Source: M55B177 sp034722275
Lineage (GTDB): Bacteria; Chloroflexota; Dehalococcoidia; GIF9; AB-539-J10
NCBI GenBank assembly: GCA_034722275.1
Contig: JAYENW010000004.1
Coordinates: 1 to 50,327 of the forward strand
DNA length: 50,327 bases
Reading direction: 5' to 3'
Below, one piece after another: positions 1-7,495 of the stretch. The notes under the pieces were generated by a model. The model had not been told where the DNA came from, ran no database searches, and saw only the letters and a list, made by a program, of their open reading frames with translations. Within the stretch, counting starts at the first letter, position 1. Each line of letters opens with the position of its first letter. The translations under genes and the position numbers were made by a program.

Positions 1-2
1 TG

Positions 3-92
3 GGAGGGGTGACCGAGTGGCCTATGGTGGCGGTCTTGAAAACCGCTTTCGCCTAATTGCGAACGTGGGTTCGAATCCCACCCCCTCCGCCA
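3..92 (+). tRNA. tRNA-Ser (anticodon UGA)
   Basis: The sequence folds as a class II tRNA. The seven-base-pair acceptor stem pairs positions 3-9 with 82-88, and G89 is the discriminator base. The anticodon stem 30-34/42-46 holds the anticodon TGA at 37-39. A long variable arm follows, then a T-arm with a TTCGAAT loop. The 3' CCA (90-92) is encoded in the DNA. The long variable arm and the UGA anticodon both indicate serine. Confidence 0.96.
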
Positions 93-145
93 GAAGAAGT
101 CCACTCACATAACATCTCCAGCATCACTTCAAACAAGCAAAGAAT

Positions 146-706
146 CTAGGTCTTAATCCGGTATCGGGCCTTTCCCTCCTGGTAAAGGTCGCCGCCATAA
201 ATATCGTTTATCACGGTAACTGGGAAATCTTCCACTTCCAGCAAAAGAATAGCTTCAGGACCAAGCTCATCATAAGCCACTACTACAGATTTCTTGATGC
301 TTTGGGAAATAAGCGCCCCAGCACCACCCACAGCACCCAGGTAGACAGCTCCATGCTGCACGAGCGCATCTTTTACCTCCTTCGCCCTGGGGCCTTTGCC
401 AATCATTGCCTTTAAACCCGCAGCTATTAAACAAGGAGTGTAGGTATCCATGCGAGCGCTGGTAGTGGGGCCAGCGGAGCCGATTGGCCTTCCTGGTCTG
501 GCCGGAGAGGGTCCCATATAGTATATCGCTGCTCCTTTGATATCAAAGGGCAGTGACTTTCCTTGCTGCAAAGCTTCAACTATTCTTTTGTGAGCAGCGT
601 CACGGGCAGCATACATAATGCCTGTGAGCAGAAGATTGTCCCCCACCCTGAGTTCCCTCAATATCTTCTCACTCAGAGGGAGTTCAACTTCTCTAGCTTG
701 AGCCAT
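146..706 (-). CDS. Fe-S fumarate hydratase, beta (C-terminal) subunit
   Basis: Small subunit of the class I, oxygen-sensitive [4Fe-4S] fumarase/tartrate dehydratase family, which interconverts fumarate and malate. The protein starts MAQAREVELPLSE and carries the family motifs GPTTSARMD and IGKGP followed by GAVYLGAVGGAGAL. The length of about 186 residues is normal for a stand-alone beta subunit. An ATG at 766 would overlap the alpha gene; I chose 706 because AGAAGG lies at the right spacing before it and leaves a 23-base gap to the alpha subunit. It is the last gene of a malic enzyme-alpha-beta operon, so it likely works in C4-acid interconversion. Tartrate dehydratase is the main alternative substrate assignment, but the malic enzyme neighbour favours fumarase. 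Confidence 0.9.
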   Translation of the reverse strand: MAQAREVELPLSEKILRELRVGDNLLLTGIMYAARDAAHKRIVEALQQGKSLPFDIKGAAIYYMGPSPARPGRPIGSAGPTTSARMDTYTPCLIAAGLKAMIGKGPRAKEVKDALVQHGAVYLGAVGGAGALISQSIKKSVVVAYDELGPEAILLLEVEDFPVTVINDIYGGDLYQEGKARYRIKT

Positions 707-729
707 AATCGCCTTCTGCCAATAACAAA

Positions 730-1575
730 TTACAGGATCGCCTCTTCCCAGCGATGACACCAGCATTGCAAATTAACCGCCACTGGCAGACTGGCAATAT
801 GGCAAGGAAATGTCTCAACATGAACTGCCAGAGCAGTGATACTGCCACCATAACCCATGGCGCCAATGCCCAGGCGGTTAATCTGCTCTAAAATTTCCTC
901 CTCCATCCCGGCAACTTCGGCATCTGGGTTTGGCTCGCCTACCTTACGCAACAATGCTTTCTTGGCCAGCATCATGGTTTTCTCAGTTGTTCCACCTATG
1001 CCAACGCCCACTATAACAGGAGGACACGGGTTGGCACCAGATTCATCAACGCAACCCACCACAAAATCTATGATTCCCCGGCGTCCTTGCGCTGGAGAGA
1101 GTACTGTCAGGCGAGACATATTCTCAGCACCACCCCCCTTAGGCATCACAATGATCTTAAGCTTGTCGCCAGGAACGATATCAACCCAGATATCAGCCGG
1201 CGTATTGTCTTTGGTATTTAATCGAGATAAAAAAGGAGAGGATACCACAGACTTACGCAAATAACCTTCAATATATCCCTGGTGTACCCCCTGGTTCACC
1301 GCAGTGTAGAGGTCACCACCAGCCAGGTGAACCTCCTGGCCCAGCTCCAGCCAGACAATAGAAAAACCAGTATCCTGGCACAGAGGGATTTGCCCCTCTC
1401 TAGCAATGACAATATTTTCCAATATCTTATCCAGTGCGTCGCATGCCGCAGGAGATTTCTCCCTTCCCCGTGCATGCTGGAGAGCCAGGAGAACATCTTC
1501 GGGAAGATAATGACAGGAATGTTCAAAGAGATGAGCTACGGTTTCGGCAACATCACCAACATCAATTTGTCTCAT
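730..1575 (-). CDS. Fe-S fumarate hydratase, alpha (N-terminal) subunit
   Basis: Catalytic subunit that binds the [4Fe-4S] cluster of class I fumarase. Visible family motifs are LCQDTG (Cys66), MPKGGGAENMS (near 145), GANPCPPVIVG (Cys184), GIGGT, and HIASLPVAVN near the C-terminus with Cys271/Cys273 after it. Cys66, Cys184 and one of the last two are the likely cluster ligands. The 281 residues match the family's usual alpha subunit. It lies between malic enzyme (23 bases upstream) and the beta subunit (23 bases downstream), all on the minus strand, which supports co-transcription and a shared role in malate/fumarate turnover. Confidence 0.93.
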   Translation of the reverse strand: MRQIDVGDVAETVAHLFEHSCHYLPEDVLLALQHARGREKSPAACDALDKILENIVIAREGQIPLCQDTGFSIVWLELGQEVHLAGGDLYTAVNQGVHQGYIEGYLRKSVVSSPFLSRLNTKDNTPADIWVDIVPGDKLKIIVMPKGGGAENMSRLTVLSPAQGRRGIIDFVVGCVDESGANPCPPVIVGVGIGGTTEKTMMLAKKALLRKVGEPNPDAEVAGMEEEILEQINRLGIGAMGYGGSITALAVHVETFPCHIASLPVAVNLQCWCHRWEEAIL

Positions 1576-1598
1576 CCAAATCTCTTAACTTCGTTATC

Positions 1599-2960
1599 TC
1601 AGAGCCCCAAGCTGGAAATGGGAGCGATAAGGCCTGCTTCTACCAAAGCAGTAGACTGAGCCTGGGCACTCGCTATCATATTTTCTGCTTTGCAGCGAAG
1701 CTCATCAGCACCGACTTTCAGGAGAGCGATACCCTGTTCTTGAGCCTTCATACCCACAGCCACCGCCTCACGAACATAAGCTTCCCTCTCATCCATCCTG
1801 GCAACGATATCATCGTCATTTATACCTCTTTCCTGAGCATACTTTGCCAGTGCCTCAGCAGCAGCAATGCACATCTCATTGGTAATAGTTCTCGCCTGCA
1901 CATCAAGCACACCACGGAAAATAGCGGGAAAACCTACCGAGTTGTTTACCTGATTGGGAAAGTCAGACCTGCCAGTACCCACAATTCTGGCTCCCGCCTC
2001 CCTGGCTTCCCAGGGCCAGATTTCGGGAATGGGATTGGCGAGAGTAAAACATATGGCATCTTTTGCCATCCCCTTTATTTGTTCGGGTGAAATTATTCCA
2101 GGCCCCGACCGGGAACAGGAAATAAGCACATCTGCTCCTTGCAATGCTTCAGCTAAAGTCCCTGTGATACCAATTGAATTGGTAATTTCACAAAAGCGCC
2201 ACTTATCAGAATACTCATCCTTCACTTCCTCTAAATCTTTTCTTCCCCTGTGAAGAATGCCTTTGCTATCAACCATTATGCTATTCTCGGGATCCCCTCC
2301 GTAAGCCCATATAAGCCGGGAACATCCGGTATTGGCTGCTCCAACTCCATTGAAGACGATTTTACAATCTTCTATCTTCTTTCCCACAATTTTCAAAGCA
2401 TTTATCAGTGCTGCCAAAATCACCGTTGCCGTCCCCTGAACATCATCATGCCACACGGGAACTGTCATCTCTTTCCTCAGCTGATTCAGTATGCCAAAAC
2501 ATTTAGGATAGGAGATGTCCTCCAGGTTAATCCCGGCAAATGATGGCTCAAGCCATTTAACCGCCTGGACAATCTCATCAGGATTCTTGGTACCCAGACA
2601 AATAGCAACGGCATCTACACCGCCAAGATATTTAAATAAGAGGGCCTTGCCTTCCATTACGGGATAACCTGCCTTGGGCCCAATATCCCCCAGTCCAAGA
2701 ACTCGAGTGCCGTCAGAAACTATAGCTATCATATTCCAGCGATTGGTGAATTCACCCATCTTTTTCTCATCCATTTGTATCGCCCCACAGGGCTCAGCTA
2801 CGCCGGGGGTATAATAGATGGCAAAATCATTCAGATCCCGCACCTGACATTTGAGCATAGTCTGCATTTTGCCCCGGTAAAAGACATGTAACTTCATAGC
2901 GTCCTGTGCTGGTTTCTTCGCCTTGGTTAAAAGCTCTTCTTTGGTTACCTTTTGCATCAT
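1599..2960 (-). CDS. malic enzyme (malate dehydrogenase, decarboxylating)
   Basis: Oxidative decarboxylation of malate to pyruvate with NAD(P)+. The N-terminal half has YYTPGVAEPC, SDGTRVLGLGDIG and GKALLFK with the active-site Lys, and the metal-binding stretch FAGINLEDISYPKCF. VWHDDVQGTA and the Rossmann motif VFNGVGAANTG follow, and TLANPIPEIWPWEA lies in the C-terminal half. The 453 residues fit the short bacterial form; the phosphotransacetylase-like domain found in long MaeB proteins is absent. It is the first gene of the operon with fumarase, giving a fumarate-malate-pyruvate route. ATG at 2960 and 2957 are both possible starts. Confidence 0.93.
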   Translation of the reverse strand: MMQKVTKEELLTKAKKPAQDAMKLHVFYRGKMQTMLKCQVRDLNDFAIYYTPGVAEPCGAIQMDEKKMGEFTNRWNMIAIVSDGTRVLGLGDIGPKAGYPVMEGKALLFKYLGGVDAVAICLGTKNPDEIVQAVKWLEPSFAGINLEDISYPKCFGILNQLRKEMTVPVWHDDVQGTATVILAALINALKIVGKKIEDCKIVFNGVGAANTGCSRLIWAYGGDPENSIMVDSKGILHRGRKDLEEVKDEYSDKWRFCEITNSIGITGTLAEALQGADVLISCSRSGPGIISPEQIKGMAKDAICFTLANPIPEIWPWEAREAGARIVGTGRSDFPNQVNNSVGFPAIFRGVLDVQARTITNEMCIAAAEALAKYAQERGINDDDIVARMDEREAYVREAVAVGMKAQEQGIALLKVGADELRCKAENMIASAQAQSTALVEAGLIAPISSLGL

Positions 2961-3044
2961 AAACTCTCTTTCATTTTAGTTCCTGTCCACACCGTCCAGT
3001 AATTATAAATCTTTTCCTTCCTTTTCAGAATATTTCACGCCAAG

Positions 3045-3050
3045 ATTATA
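3045..3050 (-). promoter_or_regulatory. possible -10 element for the malic enzyme-fumarase operon
   Basis: In the 173-base divergent gap before cmk, the minus strand reads TATAAT at 3050-3045. A poor -35 (TTCAGG) lies 17 bases upstream. It would give a leader of about 78 bases before the malic enzyme start. The -10 is perfect but the -35 is weak, so confidence is low. Confidence 0.35.
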
Positions 3051-3133
3051 AGCATAATTTAGATTTCCCTGAAACTAAATGCCAATGGATTGTGTAGCAA
3101 GTTGATAGGATTAGATGATAAGATAAGAAAAGC

Positions 3134-3802
3134 TTGAAACCGCATTTAATCACTCTGGATGGGCCAGTGGCAGTTGGCAAGAGCAGTGTAGGCTCATTAC
3201 TGGCGAAAAGATTGAGCTATGTTTTCTTTGATACGGGTATGATGTACCGTGCCTTTACCTGGAAAGCTCTCATAGCCGGCGTTTCTCCAGGGAATGAAAG
3301 GAAACTTTGTCATCTTGCCACCACAACCAATTTCAGCTTCGTCGTATCTCAGGAAGGGCATATTACTATCCTGGTTGATGGCTACGATGTTAGCGGGGAA
3401 CTGCTCTCCCCAAAAATAGAAAACCATGTTCCTTTGATAGCCAAGGTGGCTGAAGTACGACAGGCCATGGTAGTAGAGCAGCGAAAATTAGCCCGGCGGG
3501 GAAATCTGGTAATGGCGGGCAGAGACATTGGTACTGTGGTTTTGCCCTGGGCGGAACTGAAGATTTTTCTGAGCGCTTCGACGCAGGAGAGAGGTAAACG
3601 CCGCTATAAGGAACTGCTGGAACAGGGAAAACACGTAACCCCTGAAACCGTCCTCGCTGATTTAAAGAAGCGAGATGAGATGGATACCCATCGGATTACC
3701 TCACCACTCAAGCCTGCTGGCGATGCCATAATTATCAACACTGAAAATCTGAGCCTGAAGCAAGTAACCGACAAAATATATATGCTGGCGCTAAACAAAT
3801 GA
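3134..3802 (+). CDS. cmk: cytidylate kinase
   Basis: Phosphorylates CMP/dCMP with ATP in pyrimidine nucleotide recycling. The P-loop GPVAVGKSS sits at residues 10-18. MAGRDIGTVV (near 135) and KKRDEMDTHR (near 182) are hallmark CMP-kinase motifs, the latter in the lid. The length of 222 residues is normal. The start is TTG at 3134 with only a weak A/G-rich ribosome site. Its stop overlaps the next gene's ATG by 4 bases, so cmk, plsC and ispH are translationally coupled, an arrangement also common in Firmicutes. Confidence 0.95.
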   Translation: MKPHLITLDGPVAVGKSSVGSLLAKRLSYVFFDTGMMYRAFTWKALIAGVSPGNERKLCHLATTTNFSFVVSQEGHITILVDGYDVSGELLSPKIENHVPLIAKVAEVRQAMVVEQRKLARRGNLVMAGRDIGTVVLPWAELKIFLSASTQERGKRRYKELLEQGKHVTPETVLADLKKRDEMDTHRITSPLKPAGDAIIINTENLSLKQVTDKIYMLALNK

Positions 3803-4464
3803 CTACAGCTCAGAAAATTGTCTTGGCCTTCATAAGACTAATTGTTAAGTTGTTGCTTTCCTGGAAGGTCAAGGGGAGGGAAAATATACCTTCCAATGGT
3901 CCTTTTATCATAATATCCAACCATGTTCACCTGCTTGACCCAATCCTGATAATGTTAAGCTTCCCCCGCTGGATTAGCTTCATGGCAAAGGAAGAGCTGT
4001 TCCACTCCCTAATCCTGAGGGTAATTATCCGATGGGCAAAGGCCTTCCCTGTAAGCCGTCAGGGTACGCTTAAAGGCAAGCAGGAAGTGATAAGGGAAGC
4101 CAGGGATGTACTGAATGAAGGGCTGATCCTTGGCATGTTTCCAGAGGGGAAGAGAAGCTTCAATGGCAAGCTGATAAAGGGGAGAGCAGGCGCGGCGATA
4201 ATAGCTGCGCGGGCAAATGCCCCTCTTCTTCCTATCAGTGTCGTCGGCACAGACAAAATCAAGGGCATAAGCTGGTTGTGGAGGCGTCCTCATATATTCA
4301 TTAACATCGGTGAGCCTTTCAAACTTCCTCCAGTTGATGGTAAGCTAAAGAGATCCCAGATAAGAACTTTGACTGACCTGATGATGACCAAAATCGCCGC
4401 TCTTTTGCCGCCTGAATATCAGGGAGCTTATTACGACCGTCTTATTAGCAATAATGATAATTGA
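3799..4464 (+). CDS. plsC: 1-acyl-sn-glycerol-3-phosphate acyltransferase
   Basis: Acylates lysophosphatidic acid to phosphatidic acid at the membrane. The catalytic HX4D motif is visible as H42-VHLL-D47, and the substrate-binding EGxRS-type motif as FPEGKRS (near 115). An N-terminal hydrophobic stretch (residues 7-22) can anchor it to the membrane. The 221 residues are typical. It overlaps cmk by 4 bases and ispH by 11 bases, so the three genes form one operon. Confidence 0.92.
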   Translation: MTTAQKIVLAFIRLIVKLLLSWKVKGRENIPSNGPFIIISNHVHLLDPILIMLSFPRWISFMAKEELFHSLILRVIIRWAKAFPVSRQGTLKGKQEVIREARDVLNEGLILGMFPEGKRSFNGKLIKGRAGAAIIAARANAPLLPISVVGTDKIKGISWLWRRPHIFINIGEPFKLPPVDGKLKRSQIRTLTDLMMTKIAALLPPEYQGAYYDRLISNNDN

Positions 4465-5329
4465 AAAAGCTCAAGAACTTGGCCTGTGTTTTGGTGTAAA
4501 ACGAGCCCTAAAGATGCTCGAAGGCGCCGCCGGCAAGCATCAAGGAATAGAAACCTTGGGCCCCATAGCACATAATCAACAACTTGTGGAAAGGTTGATC
4601 AAAATGGGGATAAAGCCAGTAAATAGCCTCAGTCAAGTTCAAGGTGAAGTTCTGGCGGTTACCACTCATGGCACCAACCCAGAAGTGCTTTCCGAAGCCA
4701 AAGCTCGACATATTCACATTATCGATACCACCTGTCCCCTTGTTCGCAAAACCCAAAATACAGCCAAGGAATTAGCCCAAGCCGGTTTTTCAGTCATCAT
4801 TTTTGGTGAAGCAGAACACTCAGAAGTTAAAGCGCTGCTCGGCTGGGCAAAAGATAAAGGTACAGCAGTTCTTAATGTGAAGCAGTTAGACAGGCTCGGA
4901 CGGAAGCCATATCGTTTGGGCGTTATCTCCCAAACCACGCAACTGCAGTCAGCATTGATGGAATTTGTGGGGCAACTTGTAGCCACTTTTGGCTCCAAAG
5001 CCAGAGAGATTCGAATTATCAATACACTGTGTGGGATAGCACAGGAAAGACAAGAAAGCGCGGTAAGCTTAGCTAAAAGAAGTGACATAATGATAGTGAT
5101 TGGTGGATATAACAGCGCCAATACCAACCGTCTTGCTGAAACCTGCTCCCATATAGCAGAAACTCACTTGGTGGAAAGGGCAGATGAGGTTAATTACATC
5201 TGGTTTGCTGGCAAACAACGCATTGGCATTACTGCCGGCGCATCCACCCCAGAGGAAACCATAGAGGAAGTAATCGCTAAACTGAGATCTTTCGATACTG
5301 ATGCTGTGGTTGCCAGCGAAGTTATCTAA
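4454..5329 (+). CDS. ispH: 4-hydroxy-3-methylbut-2-enyl diphosphate reductase
   Basis: Last step of the MEP isoprenoid pathway: makes IPP and DMAPP from HMBPP with a [4Fe-4S] cluster. Three cluster cysteines stand in conserved surroundings: Cys12 (GLCFGVKRA), Cys94 (DTTCPLV) and Cys193 (NTLCGIAQERQ). The substrate-binding histidines H40 (PIAHN), H72 (THG) and H122 (AEHSEV) are present. The 291 residues are family-typical. The last gene of the cmk-plsC-ispH operon; its stop codon overlaps the stop of the opposing HIT gene. Confidence 0.96.
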   Translation: MIIEKAQELGLCFGVKRALKMLEGAAGKHQGIETLGPIAHNQQLVERLIKMGIKPVNSLSQVQGEVLAVTTHGTNPEVLSEAKARHIHIIDTTCPLVRKTQNTAKELAQAGFSVIIFGEAEHSEVKALLGWAKDKGTAVLNVKQLDRLGRKPYRLGVISQTTQLQSALMEFVGQLVATFGSKAREIRIINTLCGIAQERQESAVSLAKRSDIMIVIGGYNSANTNRLAETCSHIAETHLVERADEVNYIWFAGKQRIGITAGASTPEETIEEVIAKLRSFDTDAVVASEVI

Positions 5330-5673
5330 CCAAGCCAATCGCTCAGCTTCTTGCCTCCGAGAAGGTGAAGATGAAGGTGAGGCACTACTTGCCCTCCATC
5401 AGGACCGCAATTTATCGCCAAGCGATAACCGCTCTGAGCTATACTCTCCTGTTCAGCCAACTTTTTGGCTAGGATTATAAGCCTGCCAATAATGTCCCGC
5501 TGCTTTTCAGTAAGTTTTGCCACAGATGCAATGTGAGCTTTAGGTATAACGATTATATGCACAGGTGCTTGTGGATTAATATCTCTGAAAGCCAAAAAAT
5601 CCTCATCTTCATAAACGGTGTCACTGTCAATCTCACCGCTAACAATGCGGCAGAAAAGACACTCTTCAGCCAT
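5326..5673 (-). CDS. HIT family (HINT-type) nucleotide hydrolase
   Basis: Small purine-nucleoside phosphoramidase/hydrolase of the histidine triad superfamily. The C-terminal triad motif HLHLHLLGG (residues 99-107) is intact. The N-terminal CLFCRIVSGEI with two cysteines is typical of HINT proteins, and the 115 residues match. The gene converges on ispH and the two stop codons overlap by 4 bases, leaving no room for a separate terminator. The exact substrate cannot be read from sequence. Confidence 0.93.
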   Translation of the reverse strand: MAEECLFCRIVSGEIDSDTVYEDEDFLAFRDINPQAPVHIIVIPKAHIASVAKLTEKQRDIIGRLIILAKKLAEQESIAQSGYRLAINCGPDGGQVVPHLHLHLLGGKKLSDWLG

Positions 5674-5747
5674 AAAACACTCCTTTCAGCCAGTCATTTT
5701 CCTTTACTAAATTATTTTACCTCGTTGATTTAATCGCCGTCCAGGAC

Positions 5748-5776
5748 TTGCCTTTTCCAGCCAGCCATGCTATTTT
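5748..5776 (+). promoter_or_regulatory. promoter of the nusA operon
   Basis: TTGCCT at 5748-5753, a 17-base spacer, then TATTTT at 5771-5776, preceded by TGC that makes an extended -10. The predicted start near 5783 lies a dozen bases before the leader hairpin. Confidence 0.6.
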
Positions 5777-5794
5777 AATCATAAGGGACTTAGT

Positions 5795-5820
5795 AAAAGT
5801 GGGTGGCAACCCACTTTTTT
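5795..5820 (+). terminator. terminator-like hairpin in the nusA leader (attenuator candidate)
   Basis: A perfect ten-base-pair stem pairs AAAAGTGGGT (5795-5804) with ACCCACTTTT (5809-5818) around a GGCA loop, and the 3' arm forms a run of six T. It lies between the predicted promoter and nusA, so it would act on every transcript. Similar GTGGG/CCCAC hairpins precede rimP-nusA operons in other bacteria. Autogenous control through NusA is inference. Confidence 0.6.
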
Positions 5821-5857
5821 ATTGGTTTATTAAATCCTGAAGCAGGATTGAGAAGAA

Positions 5858-7225
5858 ATGAAAACGGAGTTTTTGGCAGCGATAACTCAGCTTTCGGCTG
5901 AGAGAAACTTACCGAAAGAAGAGGTCTTAGAGGTGCTAGAATCAGCGCTTGCTTCAGCATATAAAAAGCAGGCAGGCTCTCCTGATGAGGACATTTTTGT
6001 GAAGATTGACCCCTTCGATAGTAAAATCAGAGTTTATACTCGCAAGACAGTAGTCGAAACAATCAACACCCCCAGCCAAGAAATTTTACTGAAGGAGGCA
6101 CGGAAACTACGAGCTACAGCTCAGACTGGTGAGATAATAGAAATAGAATCTACACCCAAGAGTACAGGACGAATTACTATTCAATCAGTTAAACAAACCA
6201 TCTTACAGCGGCTTCGTGAAGCAGAACGGCATGTAATCTACGGAGAGTTTGTTAATAGGGAAGGGGAAATTATCAGCGGGATAATTCAATTTATCGAATC
6301 CAACCGAATTTATGTCAGGCTGAATAGAACAGAGGCAATACTCCCTCTAGGCGAACAAATAGCTAAGGAACATTACTATAAAGGACAACGATTGCAACTT
6401 TATATTTTGAGAATAGAACGGGATACCAATGGGCCTCAAATCATAGTTTCACGTTCTCACCCCAATTTAGTACGCTGCTTTTTTGAACTAGAAATCCCCG
6501 AGGTTCACAGCGGGATTGTAGAGGTAAAGGCAATAGCTCGCGAAGCGGGACAGCGAAGCAAAGTAGCAGTAGCAACAAGTCAGGAAAGTATTGACCCTGT
6601 GGGTTGTTGTCTTGGTACCCGTGGCATCAGGTTACAAAGCATAATCAAAGAGTTAAATGGCGAAAAAATAGATGTGATCCAGTGGCATCCTGACCCTGAG
6701 GTGTTTATTGCTAATGCTCTTAATCCAGCTCAGGTAATAAGTATCGAGATCAATGAAGCCCAAAAAACGGCTATGATAATTGTGCCCGATAAGCAACTAT
6801 CTTTAGCCATAGGCAAAGAGGGGCAAAATGCTAGATTGGCAGCAAAACTCACAGGCTGGAGAATTGACATCAAGAGCGTTTCGGCTGCTGAAGCAGAAGA
6901 GGCTGCGTATGAGGAGCCCAAGGTTGAGACCGCCGCTGAGGAAGCCAATTTACCTCCCATCCCTCAAGGTGAACCAGTCCCTTCACAACCAGCTACCGAG
7001 GAGGAAGAATCGGCGGCACTTATAAGTGATGAGGAACTCACTTTGGCTGCAACAACTCCAGGTGAAAATGAAAAGGACAAACAGATTCGCTTCGCTGAGG
7101 ATATTTTGCCAGCTCTGCCTCAAGCAGGAAAGCAATCCAAGAAGAAGCCGCGGAAAGGTAAGGCGAGGAGTAAACAATCCCAGAGAACAAGCTCCTTTTC
7201 AGAGGAGGATGGCTATGAAGAATAG
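5858..7225 (+). CDS. nusA: transcription termination/antitermination factor NusA
   Basis: RNA polymerase-associated factor for pausing, termination and antitermination. The N-terminal polymerase-binding domain covers about residues 1-130. An S1 domain follows (about 131-200, with GIIQFIESNRIYVRL), then two KH domains to about 345, including SLAIGKEGQNARLAAKLTG. After that a 110-residue low-complexity tail begins Glu/Pro-rich and ends Lys/Arg/Ser-rich. The tail replaces the acidic AR repeats of enterobacterial NusA. The first gene of a nusA-ylxR-infB-rbfA operon. rimP, which often stands before nusA, is not encoded between here and the upstream HIT gene. Confidence 0.95.
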   Translation: MKTEFLAAITQLSAERNLPKEEVLEVLESALASAYKKQAGSPDEDIFVKIDPFDSKIRVYTRKTVVETINTPSQEILLKEARKLRATAQTGEIIEIESTPKSTGRITIQSVKQTILQRLREAERHVIYGEFVNREGEIISGIIQFIESNRIYVRLNRTEAILPLGEQIAKEHYYKGQRLQLYILRIERDTNGPQIIVSRSHPNLVRCFFELEIPEVHSGIVEVKAIAREAGQRSKVAVATSQESIDPVGCCLGTRGIRLQSIIKELNGEKIDVIQWHPDPEVFIANALNPAQVISIEINEAQKTAMIIVPDKQLSLAIGKEGQNARLAAKLTGWRIDIKSVSAAEAEEAAYEEPKVETAAEEANLPPIPQGEPVPSQPATEEEESAALISDEELTLAATTPGENEKDKQIRFAEDILPALPQAGKQSKKKPRKGKARSKQSQRTSSFSEEDGYEE

Positions 7226-7493
7226 GCATACACCTCAGCGCAGTTGTGTCGCCTGCCGACAAACCAAGGGAAAGAAATTTTTAATCCGTTTGGTGCGAGG
7301 CAGCAACGGAATGGTTGAACCAGATACATCTTTGCAAAAACCAGGCAGGGGCGCTTACCTCTGCCCCCAAAAAAAATGTTGGGAGACAGCACTAAAGAAA
7401 AACCGCCTGGAGCATGCACTACAGACAAAAATCAGCAATGAAAACCACAGGATTTTGATTGAGTACAGCAAAACCCTGCCAGAGGAGAACTAG
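7215..7493 (+). CDS. ylxR: YlxR family RNA-binding protein
   Basis: Small basic protein found between nusA and infB in many bacteria (DUF448). The family signature is visible: RSCVACRQTKGKKFLIR near the N-terminus, then PGRGAYLCP and a Cys. I chose ATG 7215 because AGAGGAGG (7201-7208) stands 6 bases before it; the in-frame ATG at 7209 would be only one base from that site. The gene overlaps the end of nusA by 11 bases. It is 92 residues long, as expected. Other YlxR proteins have been linked to RNA binding and transcription control; nothing more specific can be read here. Confidence 0.93.
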   Translation: MKNRHTPQRSCVACRQTKGKKFLIRLVRGSNGMVEPDTSLQKPGRGAYLCPQKKCWETALKKNRLEHALQTKISNENHRILIEYSKTLPEEN

Positions 7494-7495
7494 AT

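Noticed and set aside
1434..2090. Plus-strand ORF of 218 codons over the fumarase/malic enzyme junction
   Set aside because: It is antisense to two clear genes and the translation looks random.
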